A stretch of DNA of 33,334 nucleotides from Chloroflexota bacterium (GTDB lineage Bacteria; Chloroflexota; UBA6077; CF-72), in contig JAFAZN010000266.1 in the NCBI GenBank assembly GCA_019239775.1, positions 1 through 33,334 of the forward strand. The letters run 5' to 3'. The stretch's first letter is position 1; every line of letters begins with the position of its first letter. The notes beneath the pieces were generated by a model, which had not been told where the DNA came from, searched no databases, and saw only the letters and a list, made by a program, of their open reading frames with translations. The translations under genes and the position numbers were made by a program. Positions 18,091-26,419 of the stretch are shown here, piece by piece.

Positions 18091-18106
18091 GAGATGGGCG
18101 GATCTC
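18091..18106 (-). promoter_or_regulatory. Short hairpin in the gap between binding-protein and GH42 genes
   Basis: GAGAT (18091-18095) pairs with ATCTC (18102-18106) around a 6-nt loop, and TCG/CGA just outside can extend the stem past a bulge. It occupies most of the 42-bp gap. Such intergenic stems often protect the 3' end of a binding-protein message and reduce readthrough. The pairing is visible; the role is inference. Confidence 0.25.
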
Positions 18107-18110
18107 GCGA

Positions 18111-20156
18111 TCAGGCGAAGTACCACGTCGCGGGATTCATCGGTGCGGGCGTGGGATAGTCAAACGAGCTCGGCAGCGCCGCGGGGGTGTTCTTCAGCCG
18201 ATCCACACTGATGCCGAAGAAGTTGCCGTCATACGCGGTCCCGATCGTCGGAAACAAATCTGCTTGTATATCGAGAATCTGTCGAAGCAAATCTTGCTGC
18301 TTCTGATCGTCAGCCGTTCCGCGGATCTGGTCATACAGCGCCATCTGCTGCTTCACTTCCGGCGGCGGCTCCTCTGCAAGCGGGCTACTCGGGCTCACGT
18401 ACCACCAGGCCCACGCCTTGGCCCAGAACGAGTTCCCCGTATTCTGCGGGAACCAGTACCGGGGATCGAGAATCACCGCGTCACCTGCACCGCCCCCGAA
18501 AATGTGGCAGCTCGCATGAAAGTCGAACTGTGTCATGCGCACGCGTTGTTCCCACAACGCACGGTCCATCTGCTTGACCGTGATCTCGACACCAACTTTT
18601 GCCCACTGCTTCTTGATCAGCTCGAGACTGTCGATATACGTCGTGCGTCCGCTGTCGATCTCGAACACAATCGAGATACGGTTTCCATCCGGTCCCAGAC
18701 GAAAGCCTTCGCTGTCTTTGTTGGGATACGCCTTGTCCAGGGACTCGTTGGCTTTTTGCGGACTGTACTCCAGGTACTGGGTTGCAAGTCGATCGTGGTA
18801 GTACTTCGAGTCGGGCCGAGGCGCGGTCTGCGCGGCTTTCCCCTGCTGGAGGAACACCACGTCGATCACTTCAGATCGGTCATATGCGTACGACAAGCCG
18901 ATGCGAAAGTCGCGGTTGCGCGCGATCTCGCGAATGACGGGATCCGTGCAATTCATGTTGAACAGGATGTTCATCGAATTGACGGTGGTTGGCGTCAGGT
19001 CGAACAGGTGGAATTTGCCCTTCTGCTGGTTGTCGAAGAACACCGACTTGTTCTTCGGGGCATTGATCCACTGCTCCTGCCAATCCAGCTCGCCGTTCAG
19101 CGCTTTGAGAACGAGCACTTCGGGATCGGTCGCCAGAAACTGGGTGTAGCGATCAATGTAGGGCAGCTGATTGCCGTCTGGATCGACCTTGAAGTAGTAG
19201 GGATTGCGCTCTGCCGAAACGGACGCCGCGCCGGTCCCGAAGCTCTGCTGCAGCTTCCACGGCCAGAGAGTCGGAAGGTCCGGGTTGTTGTAGACCTCGC
19301 GTTTGAAATTGAAGAGATCAGCCCACGTGTTCTGGGAGTTCTCCTGGACCAGCTGGTCGAGGTTCGTCGTGTTGTAGCGCTTGTGAAACTGGGAAAGCGC
19401 CTTTTTGGGATGGGAAGTCGCGCGCTCGATACTTGTGCGCGCAATGTCTTTCAAGAACAGTCCGTTCGGCTCGTCGAAGGTCCACGTAAAGGTGACGTCG
19501 TCAACCTTTGCCACCTTGAATGATGGCTTCGGTGGAGCCGGCGTAATTTCGCTGTTCATCAGCACGTCTTCGTACCAGAAAACGACGTCGTCACTGGTGA
19601 ACGGCGAACCGTCAGACCATTTCAGGCCCTTGCGCAAGGTGAACGTGTACTGCTTACCATCGTCGCTGGCCTTGACCGACTCCGCGACATTGGGAATCAC
19701 CGCGTCGTAGTTCGGTGTGTAGCGCATAAGCTGCTCGTATCCGATGTTGCGAATCAGGTCGTTGCCGTTGCGTTCAATGGTGCCGGTGTGCCACTCGCCA
19801 CCATAGTTGCCGGTGGATTCGAGCGGTTTGACGACGAACGGGTTCGCGGGTAGCCGCTGGTCGACCGGTGGCAACGTGCCGCCCTTGACAAGATCGGCCA
19901 GCATCGGCGCTTCGTTGAACTTCGTCGGTGGGCTCGAAGCAACCGTTGGGCCGGCAACTGCTGGCGCGGCAAGGGTTGGCTTCGCAGCGGGCGTGGGTGG
20001 TGGGTTCGACGCGCCGCTGCTGGTCGGCTCCGCCGGCGCTGAGTTCGGTGCCGAGGGTGCTGGTGGCGCGGCCGGGCCGCACGCGCTCAGGAACGCGGCC
20101 GCGCCGGTCAGCGTCCCGAAACGAAGCATCGTTCGGCGAGAGAAAGTTCGGCCCAT
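18111..20156 (-). CDS. ABC transporter solute-binding lipoprotein, family 5, probable oligosaccharide binder
   Basis: This 681-residue protein starts with a Tat lipoprotein signal: [22 protein letters not shown], whose lipobox is LSAC. A Pro/Ala/Ser/Thr linker follows, then a large SBP_bac_5 domain ([55 protein letters not shown]). ATG 20156 is chosen because GGGGGTGG lies 6-7 bases before it; a GTG four codons upstream is possible but sits on that sequence. Length and domain structure parallel the protein at 1128. Following genes are two glycosidases and a full set of membrane components, so a beta-galactoside or mixed plant or algal oligosaccharide is the likely ligand. A LacI-type operator lies just upstream. 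Confidence 0.92.
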   Translation of the reverse strand: MGRTFSRRTMLRFGTLTGAAAFLSACGPAAPPAPSAPNSAPAEPTSSGASNPPPTPAAKPTLAAPAVAGPTVASSPPTKFNEAPMLADLVKGGTLPPVDQRLPANPFVVKPLESTGNYGGEWHTGTIERNGNDLIRNIGYEQLMRYTPNYDAVIPNVAESVKASDDGKQYTFTLRKGLKWSDGSPFTSDDVVFWYEDVLMNSEITPAPPKPSFKVAKVDDVTFTWTFDEPNGLFLKDIARTSIERATSHPKKALSQFHKRYNTTNLDQLVQENSQNTWADLFNFKREVYNNPDLPTLWPWKLQQSFGTGAASVSAERNPYYFKVDPDGNQLPYIDRYTQFLATDPEVLVLKALNGELDWQEQWINAPKNKSVFFDNQQKGKFHLFDLTPTTVNSMNILFNMNCTDPVIREIARNRDFRIGLSYAYDRSEVIDVVFLQQGKAAQTAPRPDSKYYHDRLATQYLEYSPQKANESLDKAYPNKDSEGFRLGPDGNRISIVFEIDSGRTTYIDSLELIKKQWAKVGVEITVKQMDRALWEQRVRMTQFDFHASCHIFGGGAGDAVILDPRYWFPQNTGNSFWAKAWAWWYVSPSSPLAEEPPPEVKQQMALYDQIRGTADDQKQQDLLRQILDIQADLFPTIGTAYDGNFFGISVDRLKNTPAALPSSFDYPTPAPMNPATWYFA

Positions 20157-20181
20157 CGCCTGCGCCACCCCCAGTCGTGCT

Positions 20182-20199
20182 GCTGGAAACGTTTCCAGC
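20182..20199. promoter_or_regulatory. LacI-family operator, perfect 18-bp palindrome
   Basis: GCTGGAAACGTTTCCAGC is perfectly palindromic with a central CG, the classic shape of LacI/GalR-family sites. It lies one base after the -10 of the binding-protein operon promoter, over the predicted transcription start. A 16-of-18 copy lies upstream of the lacI gene (21276-21293). Confidence 0.85.
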
Positions 20200-20200
20200 C

Positions 20201-20229
20201 AGGATGACAGACTACGCCGAGCGTGTCAA
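20201..20229 (-). promoter_or_regulatory. Promoter of the oligosaccharide import/hydrolysis operon
   Basis: On the minus strand, a perfect TTGACA (20229-20224) and CATCCT (20206-20201, 3 of 6) are 17 bp apart. The -35 lies within the last codons of the lacI gene, which ends at 20212. The -10 is weak, and the operator starts immediately behind it, which fits a tightly repressed promoter. Confidence 0.55.
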
Positions 20230-21246
20230 GAGCGCGGCCGTGCCTGACGATTGGCGCACGACCAGGCGCGGCTGGTAGCTGACGTTACGCGGAGTCCACG
20301 CTTCCTGCTGGGCTGGCCAGGCTATTTTTTCGAACAGCAGCTCCGTTGCCTGGCGAGCCATGTCGCGAACGGCGTGGGCGACAGACGTCAACGGCGGATC
20401 GAGATACTGCGCAATGGCCAGGTTGTTGTGACCGACGACCGCCACGTCTTCCGGGACACGCAGGTCCAGCTCGCGGAGCGCCAGCAGGATGGGTAAGGCG
20501 TTCTCGTCGTTGTACGCCATGACCGCCGTCGGTCGCGGCGTGCGTTCGAATGCTTCACGCACGTGCTGGTGGACCTCCGCCATTGTGTCGCAAAAGAGGA
20601 CCAGGCCTGGATCGAACGGCACGTCGAACTCGTGTAAGGCGTCCCGATACCCGGGAAACCGATCCTGCGACGGCGGATGATCGCGCGACCCGAGCTGGTG
20701 CAGAATGCGGCGGTGGCCGCGCTCGAGCAGATGTCGCGCCGCCAGGTACGTGCCACGCCGGTAGTCGAGCGCGATCGAATCGCACTCAGGCTCGTCGATG
20801 TGTCGATTGAGAAGAACGAAGGGAATGCCCGCTGCTTGAAGCGCCAGCAACGGGCCGGGGCCGTCACGCACGGAGTTCAACAGCAGTCCGTCGACCCGCT
20901 TTTCGACGAACATGTCATGCGCATCGCGCACCGCGGTTGGGCTGGCGCTGGCGTTGCATACGATCACCGCGTAACCCCGTGGTGTTGCCGCGTCGTAGAT
21001 GCCGCTCAGCAACGGCGCGTTGAATGAAAAAGCGCTCGTGTCTGCTACCAGCACGCCAATGGTCCGGGCCGTCGCGCCCTTGAGCGCACGCGCGTGTAGA
21101 TTCGCTGTGTACTTGAGCGCACCCGCCGCCTCGAGCACGCGCTGACGCACCTCGGGGCTCACGTCGTCGCGTCCATTGAGCGCACGGGACGTCGTGCTGA
21201 CCGAGACATTGGCAAGGCGCGCGACGTCTCGTATTGTGGCGACCAC
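20212..21246 (-). CDS. LacI/GalR-family transcriptional repressor
   Basis: The protein has 344 residues. The N-terminal LacI HTH is at residues 4-50 ([22 protein letters not shown]), then the hinge helix ([10 protein letters not shown]). The periplasmic-binding-protein-like sensor domain (about 63-335) follows, with [14 protein letters not shown] at the start and [27 protein letters not shown] near the end. This is the Peripla_BP_3 pattern. The start is GTG 21246, supported by GAGAGG with 7-bp spacing. It sits between the unknown 817-aa gene and the transport/hydrolase operon, with matching palindromes before its own gene and before that operon. It should therefore repress both and be released by a sugar derived from the imported oligosaccharide. 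Confidence 0.94.
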   Translation of the reverse strand: MVATIRDVARLANVSVSTTSRALNGRDDVSPEVRQRVLEAAGALKYTANLHARALKGATARTIGVLVADTSAFSFNAPLLSGIYDAATPRGYAVIVCNASASPTAVRDAHDMFVEKRVDGLLLNSVRDGPGPLLALQAAGIPFVLLNRHIDEPECDSIALDYRRGTYLAARHLLERGHRRILHQLGSRDHPPSQDRFPGYRDALHEFDVPFDPGLVLFCDTMAEVHQHVREAFERTPRPTAVMAYNDENALPILLALRELDLRVPEDVAVVGHNNLAIAQYLDPPLTSVAHAVRDMARQATELLFEKIAWPAQQEAWTPRNVSYQPRLVVRQSSGTAALLTRSA

Positions 21247-21275
21247 AGCTCAGCCTCTCTCGCCAGCACCCTGCT

Positions 21276-21293
21276 GCCGAAAACGTTTCCAGC
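21276..21293. promoter_or_regulatory. Second LacI-family operator, upstream of the lacI gene
   Basis: GCCGAAAACGTTTCCAGC matches the perfect palindrome at 20182 in 16 of 18 positions; the two differences are in the left half. It directly abuts the lacI -10, so autoregulation with lower affinity than at the operon promoter is expected. Confidence 0.75.
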
Positions 21294-21322
21294 AAGCTAG
21301 CACGTTGGACGCGCTCCATCAA
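21294..21322 (-). promoter_or_regulatory. Promoter of the lacI gene
   Basis: On the minus strand, TTGATG (21322-21317, 4 of 6) and TAGCTT (21299-21294, 3 of 6) are 17 bp apart. The -35 overlaps the stop codon region of the upstream 817-aa gene. The architecture, with the palindrome directly after a weak -10, repeats that of the promoter at 20201-20229. Confidence 0.4.
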
Positions 21323-23748
21323 CCATCGGAGAAGTCCAGCCGAAGGTACTCGCCGCGGTGGCGAATATCGATGGCTTCGCTCGGCAGCTCGGCCGACGCA
21401 TATGGAGTGTCGAAATGCTTCGTCGTGTGGCTCGGGCGCGGCGTGCCGTCCACCAACAGCGGGCCGCCCCACTCGAAGGCAAAAGCGTGACCTCGGATGC
21501 CCCAGTACGTGAGCCTGCCCGTGGAGCGTTCGATGCGCGTGGCGCGCACGGCTGCCTGGAAGTCAGCAAAGCTCCCGTCCAGCGCGGCGCGGCCCATCTG
21601 CACGATCCAGGTTTGCTCGGAACCGAAGGCGCGCAGCTCGCGCAGCGCGTTGCGTCCCTCACGGATGAGCATCATGCCAGCGGTGTTGGTCAGCGCAATA
21701 AAGGCCTCGCCAACGCATCCGAATATCCATTGCTCCTCGCGGAGGAATTCATCGAAGGTCGCCAACGGAAAATATGCGTGTGTGAAGCCGAGGACGTCCT
21801 GGTTGGAGAGGCGGTGCATGGCGAAGACCACGTCCTGCCACTGGAGAACGTGTGGCAGGCGGAGGTTGCCAGTCCAGTAGCCGGGCATGCGGGCGTCGTT
21901 TTCGCTTGACGAGGCAGGTTGATTCACGAAGACCATCGCCTCGGGACCGAGTGTAGCGCGCCACATGAGCTCGCTCCGGCCGGGGCGCCCCGGCGTGACT
22001 CCACGCAGCGACGACAGGATGTAGTCCGGCGTCCGGTACGCCACAATCTCCGTCGGCTCATCGTCCGGTGGCGCGTGGCGTTCCTCGCTCCAGGTTGCCG
22101 TGACATCATCGTGTGCAATGGACTCCAGGACTGGCGGTGGCTCGTAAACCGCATTGCACGCAAGACAGAGTGGCGCGAGCGCGTGGTCGTTATCGATCCC
22201 GCTCCCCCACAACAGTCGGCTCACGCCCGCGGTGGGTTGAAGATAGCCGCTCTTGACGAAACTGGCTGGGCAGTGGCGGCTGGCGGCACCGAAAGCGCCA
22301 TGTCGCGAGTGCAGCGCGAGCATGAACAGGACCTTGTCCGCGGAGACGGCGGCAAGCTCGTAGACTTGCCCTTCCGCTGCGAGCTCGGCGAGATCGCTGA
22401 ATGCCGCGATCGCGTCATGTAGGTCCAGCATGGATCCCGGCCGAGCGGAGCCAAACTGTCCGAAGGTGTGCATCCACCGCAGCAGCTGCGCTTCCGCTTC
22501 GGCGCGATGCGAGGCTCCGGTGCGACCATCAGCCCACGAGCGCTCCGGCCATTGCTGCCCAGCCAGCAATTCGGCCGCTGCCGAGACCAGCGTGTTGTCC
22601 CACTCGGAGAACGTCAGGACCGCATGCTCAAGTGCGAGACGGACCTCAGTCGGAAACGGTGCGGCGGTGCCATAGCGGGACAACATGCCAATGTGTGCCA
22701 GGAGGAGATGGCTGGTCGGGTCTTGGAGCGAGTCGATCAACCTCGTGCTATCAACATCGCTCCAGGCCGCGAGGGCCATCCGCGCAATCTGGGCAAGTGT
22801 CGATTCGCTCATCTGAGCGATTGCCAGCAGCGCTTCGCGCCGTCGCTCCGTGAGGTCACCTCGTGCATTTGCGACGTATCGCCGCGAACCCATCGAGTAG
22901 AACGGAAGTCGGTGAGCAATGCGCAGGTGTTGGACGTACACCTCGTCCGGGCTGGGCATCAGCGTCACGTGCATCGGTCCGGTCGGGAACTGCAGCGCGT
23001 AGCCGAGCTCCACGCTGTCGCCTGGTTGACCAGCTTTGTCGGAAATTGCGTAGATCGATTCGTCGGGTCCATGGAGGCGGATGTGCGCTGGGCAGAACGC
23101 CCGCTCACCGTCCGGCCAGCGCAGGATGATCGGAGTATCCCCGGCGTAGACGTCGCGATCCAGATACACGCGGGCTGAGAGCGTTTCGAAGGCGTTGCGG
23201 CGACCGAGATCGGCGATCAGCGTTGGCAACTGCACGCGGAGTCCGTGTGGCGGCTCGATTGCAACGGTTGTCGCATGCGGCGTCGCGCCCATTGCGACCT
23301 GCTCGGTCCGGATCATCAAACGGCTCACTCCAGCCGGCAGCTCAAGGTGACAGCGGCTACTGCCCGCCTCGTCCTGGAGGACCGGCGCGTCATTGACCCA
23401 GACGCCGAATCGTGCGTCGGAGGTGATCGTTAGTGTGACCAACCGTGTCGCATCGCTCGCGATCTCCGCGTAGGCCCACGCGCGCACCAACGCTTTCTTC
23501 GCATAGGTGGCTGAATGATCGATGGCGTGATCCTCGGGGCAGGCGAGGTACGTCCAGGCGCCAGTGTGGTTGCCTGCCAGGAACTGACCACAGTCGAGCG
23601 GCCCGCGTTCGACCGGTCGTCCTTCGATGCCGATTCTCTGGTCCCAGGTCGTGGGCGACCCCGGCGCTAGCTCGACAACGGGGCCCGCTGTCAGCCAGTT
23701 GCCGATGAAGCCATCTGCCAGGTCATACGTGAGGTGAGCGCCAGCCAT
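21319..23748 (-). CDS. Large protein of unknown function, possibly heparinase/lyase-like alpha-toroid type
   Basis: I do not recognise a named family. From ATG 23748 it has 809 residues and no signal peptide. The N-terminal 240 residues look like a beta-sandwich (ITSDARFGVWVNDAPVLQDE), as in carbohydrate-binding or jelly-roll domains that open many bacterial glycan enzymes. The middle (about 300-520) is mainly helical with repeated Ala/Leu helices. The last 250 residues are beta-rich (GYWTGNLRLPHVLQWQDVVF, WIFGCVGEAFIALTNTAGMM), which resembles the C-terminal sandwich of heparinase II/III-like proteins. ATG 23772 is the other possible start; I prefer 23748 because AGGTGG lies just before it and the protein then starts at the domain. 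Its position upstream of lacI suggests a role with the glycosidases. Function not determined. Confidence 0.7.
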   Translation of the reverse strand: MAGAHLTYDLADGFIGNWLTAGPVVELAPGSPTTWDQRIGIEGRPVERGPLDCGQFLAGNHTGAWTYLACPEDHAIDHSATYAKKALVRAWAYAEIASDATRLVTLTITSDARFGVWVNDAPVLQDEAGSSRCHLELPAGVSRLMIRTEQVAMGATPHATTVAIEPPHGLRVQLPTLIADLGRRNAFETLSARVYLDRDVYAGDTPIILRWPDGERAFCPAHIRLHGPDESIYAISDKAGQPGDSVELGYALQFPTGPMHVTLMPSPDEVYVQHLRIAHRLPFYSMGSRRYVANARGDLTERRREALLAIAQMSESTLAQIARMALAAWSDVDSTRLIDSLQDPTSHLLLAHIGMLSRYGTAAPFPTEVRLALEHAVLTFSEWDNTLVSAAAELLAGQQWPERSWADGRTGASHRAEAEAQLLRWMHTFGQFGSARPGSMLDLHDAIAAFSDLAELAAEGQVYELAAVSADKVLFMLALHSRHGAFGAASRHCPASFVKSGYLQPTAGVSRLLWGSGIDNDHALAPLCLACNAVYEPPPVLESIAHDDVTATWSEERHAPPDDEPTEIVAYRTPDYILSSLRGVTPGRPGRSELMWRATLGPEAMVFVNQPASSSENDARMPGYWTGNLRLPHVLQWQDVVFAMHRLSNQDVLGFTHAYFPLATFDEFLREEQWIFGCVGEAFIALTNTAGMMLIREGRNALRELRAFGSEQTWIVQMGRAALDGSFADFQAAVRATRIERSTGRLTYWGIRGHAFAFEWGGPLLVDGTPRPSHTTKHFDTPYASAELPSEAIDIRHRGEYLRLDFSDG

Positions 23749-23806
23749 CGAGCCACCTATTTTGGCAGGCATTCGCGATTGCTATGGTGGTATAAGCAAA
23801 CGCAAT

Positions 23807-23835
23807 TCGACGCGGCTGCTTTAGTCGCCTAGCCT
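23807..23835 (+). promoter_or_regulatory. Promoter of the MBL-hydrolase operon, architecture shared with 31917
   Basis: TCGACG (23807-23812, 4 of 6 to TTGACA) and TAGCCT (23830-23835) are 17 bp apart. The same two hexamers with the same spacing occur at 31917-31945, in front of the other plus-strand catabolic operon, and both continue into a similar CTA(G/C)CCAG stretch and a GGGAG Shine-Dalgarno sequence. Predicted transcription start is near 23842. Confidence 0.5.
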
Positions 23836-23853
23836 AGCCAGCGGGAGCGCACT

Positions 23854-23880
23854 GTGCCATCACGTGTGATTCAGGCATGA
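23854..23880 (+). CDS. Possible 8-codon leader peptide coupled to the MBL-hydrolase gene
   Basis: GTG at 23854 follows GGGAG (23843-23847) by six bases and opens an eight-codon frame (VPSRVIQA). Its TGA overlaps the ATG of the hydrolase gene as ATGA. The hydrolase ATG has no Shine-Dalgarno sequence of its own, so translation could be delivered through this leader. The near-palindrome ATCAC-GT-GTGAT (23859-23870) lies inside it. This is tentative; the same pattern of SD, short frame and coupled gene is seen at 31966. Confidence 0.3.
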   Translation: MPSRVIQA

Positions 23881-24815
23881 GCACGTCGCATGCCGAGCAC
23901 GTCGAGGTGGGACCGCCTCGCGTTGAGGAGGTCTCTTCGGGCATCTATGCCTATCTCCAGCCCGATGGCAGCTGGTTTCTCAACAACACTGGTTTTCTCG
24001 TGGGGCGCAGGGGCATCGTTTCGATCGACACCACGTCCACCGAACGACGTACGCGCGCTTACCTGGAGGCGATGGGCAAGATCAGCAGGCAGCCGATCCG
24101 CACGCTCATCAACACGCATCACCATGGAGATCACACCCACGGCAACTGCCTGCTGCCGCTAGCGACGATCATCGGCCACCCGCGCTGCCGCGAGGAAATT
24201 CTCAACACGCCGTTTCCACCACCACCTGGCATATGGTCTGCTGTCGATTGGGGCGATCTCCACGTTGAGCCACCTTTCGTCACGTTTGAGGATCGGCTCA
24301 GCGTGTGGGTTGATGCTTTGCGAGTGGAGCTGCACGTCGTCCCGACGCCGGCGCACACGACCAACGACGTGGTGGTATGGATTCCAGATCGCTCAGTCCT
24401 GTTCACGGGCGACCTGCTGTTTGTCGGTGGCACGCCTTTCGTGCCGATGGGTTCCGTCAGTGGCTCGCTTCGTGCGCTGGAGTGGCTGCGCGGCTTCGGC
24501 GCAACAGTGTTGGTCCCAGGTCACGGACCTGTCAGTGGACCCAACGCGATCGACGACGTCGAAGCGTACTTGCGTTTCGTCCAGGACAGCGCACAGAGTG
24601 GCAAAGCGGCTGGACTGACTCCGCTGGAGCTTGCACGTCAGACGGACCTTGGGCGATTTACGGACTGGGCTGACAGGGAACGCATTGTCGGCAATTTGCA
24701 TCGTGCCTATGCGGAGCTGGATGGCGCCGAACCTGGCGCGTCCATCGACACACGCGCCGCGCTGATGGATATGGTCGCGTACAATGACGGTCGGCCACTA
24801 ACATGCCTGGCTTGA
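23877..24815 (+). CDS. MBL-fold metallo-hydrolase
   Basis: This 312-residue protein has the complete metallo-beta-lactamase-fold site: H81-x-H83-x-D85-H86 (INTHHHGDHTHGN), H160 (PTPAHTTND), D179 (LFTGDLLF) and H216 (VPGHGPVSG). It has no signal peptide, so it is cytoplasmic. The layout, with a long GIYAYLQPDGSWFLNNTGFLVG start, resembles MBL proteins from catabolic clusters (cyclase- or lactonase-like hydrolases), not class B lactamases. It heads a plus-strand operon and overlaps the next gene by 13 bp. The fold and a dinuclear metal site are clear; the substrate is unknown, but hydrolysis of an ester, lactone or thioester in the pathway of the neighbouring enzymes is plausible. Confidence 0.9.
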   Translation: MSTSHAEHVEVGPPRVEEVSSGIYAYLQPDGSWFLNNTGFLVGRRGIVSIDTTSTERRTRAYLEAMGKISRQPIRTLINTHHHGDHTHGNCLLPLATIIGHPRCREEILNTPFPPPPGIWSAVDWGDLHVEPPFVTFEDRLSVWVDALRVELHVVPTPAHTTNDVVVWIPDRSVLFTGDLLFVGGTPFVPMGSVSGSLRALEWLRGFGATVLVPGHGPVSGPNAIDDVEAYLRFVQDSAQSGKAAGLTPLELARQTDLGRFTDWADRERIVGNLHRAYAELDGAEPGASIDTRAALMDMVAYNDGRPLTCLA

Positions 24816-26419
24816 CGGCCTGGAGTAGACGCGAGGCGCTCAAGCTGCTGAGCTCCGCGGCTGGCCTGGTCGTACTGGATGCCTGCCAGGCACCCGCGGT
24901 ACCCGCCGCGTCCACGGCAGCTTCCGGTGCGCTGACCGCATCAACAACAACGACGACACCAGCGGCAACAGATCAGCCTCGCTCCGGCGGCATCCTGCGT
25001 CAGGGCAACCTCGGCGACCTGCCCACTCTGGACGGCAATTTCCTCAACGGCCAGAGCACGATTTACCCGGTCTGGAATCGATTGGTCGAGCTAGACGCGC
25101 AGCTCGACCCTGTTGGCATCCTGGCTGAGAGCTGGGACGTCGATGACAAGTACACGCGTATCGCGCTGCATCTCCACAAAGGTGTTCAGTGGCACACGGG
25201 CCGCGAGTTGTCTGCCGACGACGTCGTGTGGAATATCAAACGCGTCAGTAGCGATCCGAAAGTCGCGGGCGGCGGGTTTTTCAACTGGATGTCCCAAACC
25301 CTCACCGGCATCGAGACCACGGATAAGTACACCGTGGTGCTGCACGCAGAGCGCTCCTGGCCGGCAGTGTTCGATACGCTGTCGCTGCTCAGCATTATCG
25401 ATCCGGCGACGTTCGAGGCTTCAGGTCCAAGCAAGCCAACCGGTACTGGCCCATTCATCTTCAGTGAGTATGTGCAGGGCGACCATTTCACGTTGAAGAA
25501 GAATCCCAGCTATTGGCAATCGGGCAAGCCATACCTGGACGGGATCGAGATCAAGATCTTCTCGGACCCGCAGTCGATGGTGACGCAACTCGAGGCTGGC
25601 GCAATCGACCTGGTTCTTGCGCCACCAATTCGAGACGTGGCGCGCCTTTCGAACAACCCCAACTTTGGCGTGACGTTTCACCAGTACAGTGGCGGCGCAA
25701 ACCTCATCTTCGTGCAGGCCAAAGACGGTGCGGGGCCGACGACGAACAAATTGTTCCGCCAGGCGCTCAGCGCGTCGATCGATCGCAAACGCTGGACGGA
25801 CGCAGTGCTGCTCGGATACGGCGCGCCAAAGACGCTGCCGCTGGCTCCGCCAAATCCGGGCTACGATGCCACTCGCGATCAGGCTATTTCGTTCGATCTC
25901 GACAAGGCGAAGTCGCTACTCCAGCAATCCGGTTTAGGTACGCCACCGCTGGAGGTGATCTGGAACGCGACCGTCGCGGACTACGCCACCGTCGCGCAGA
26001 TTTACCAGCAGGACCTGGCCAAGATTGGCCTGAACCTCACCCTCAAGCCTACGGAGCCGGTGGCGTACGTGGACCAGACCTACAATTCGAAATTCCCGAG
26101 CCTGGCGTGTGGCGCGACGCTGTACGGCAACATGCGCCCGGGCTTCTTCGCGGGGAACGTGTACTACAGTCCGTATAACAACTGGAGCAGCTTCCGCAGT
26201 GATCAACTCCTCCAGTTGACTGACGGCCTGCTGCACGAAACGGACGCAACGAAGCAGAAGCAAATCTACGCTGATTGGCTCAACTACATCCAGGACGAGA
26301 GTTGGGCCATGCCCTGGTCCAACACGGCACCGCGCTTCGCCTTTGCGTCGAAGGTCCATGGTGTGCGTTGGAACCTCGCTGACTACATGATGACCGATGA
26401 CGCCTGGCTCTCGGCCTGA
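24803..26419 (+). CDS. ABC transporter solute-binding lipoprotein, family 5 (first of a tandem pair)
   Basis: The protein has 538 residues, the standard length for family 5. A Tat lipoprotein signal opens it: SRREALKLLSSAAGLVVLDAC, lipobox LDAC. A Thr/Ala linker and an SBP_bac_5 domain follow, with LHLHKGVQWHTGRELSADDVVW, GTGPFIFSEYVQGDHFTLKKN and FRQALSASIDRKRW. It starts inside the MBL gene (13-bp overlap) and is itself overlapped by the next gene by 23 bp. The following gene is a clear paralogue. No permease or ATPase gene accompanies the pair in this window, so membrane partners must be shared or encoded elsewhere. Ligand unknown; the enzyme neighbours suggest an aromatic or cyclic acid, not a sugar. 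Confidence 0.92.
   Translation: MPGLTAWSRREALKLLSSAAGLVVLDACQAPAVPAASTAASGALTASTTTTTPAATDQPRSGGILRQGNLGDLPTLDGNFLNGQSTIYPVWNRLVELDAQLDPVGILAESWDVDDKYTRIALHLHKGVQWHTGRELSADDVVWNIKRVSSDPKVAGGGFFNWMSQTLTGIETTDKYTVVLHAERSWPAVFDTLSLLSIIDPATFEASGPSKPTGTGPFIFSEYVQGDHFTLKKNPSYWQSGKPYLDGIEIKIFSDPQSMVTQLEAGAIDLVLAPPIRDVARLSNNPNFGVTFHQYSGGANLIFVQAKDGAGPTTNKLFRQALSASIDRKRWTDAVLLGYGAPKTLPLAPPNPGYDATRDQAISFDLDKAKSLLQQSGLGTPPLEVIWNATVADYATVAQIYQQDLAKIGLNLTLKPTEPVAYVDQTYNSKFPSLACGATLYGNMRPGFFAGNVYYSPYNNWSSFRSDQLLQLTDGLLHETDATKQKQIYADWLNYIQDESWAMPWSNTAPRFAFASKVHGVRWNLADYMMTDDAWLSA

Noticed and set aside
18264-19523. 419-codon plus-strand frame opposite the second binding protein
   Set aside because: It is an antisense shadow of high GC codon bias; the minus frame has clear family-5 motifs.
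23779-23799. TTGCT-N11-AGCAA inverted repeat upstream of the MBL operon
   Set aside because: The arms are only five bases and do not recur elsewhere in the window, so chance is likely.
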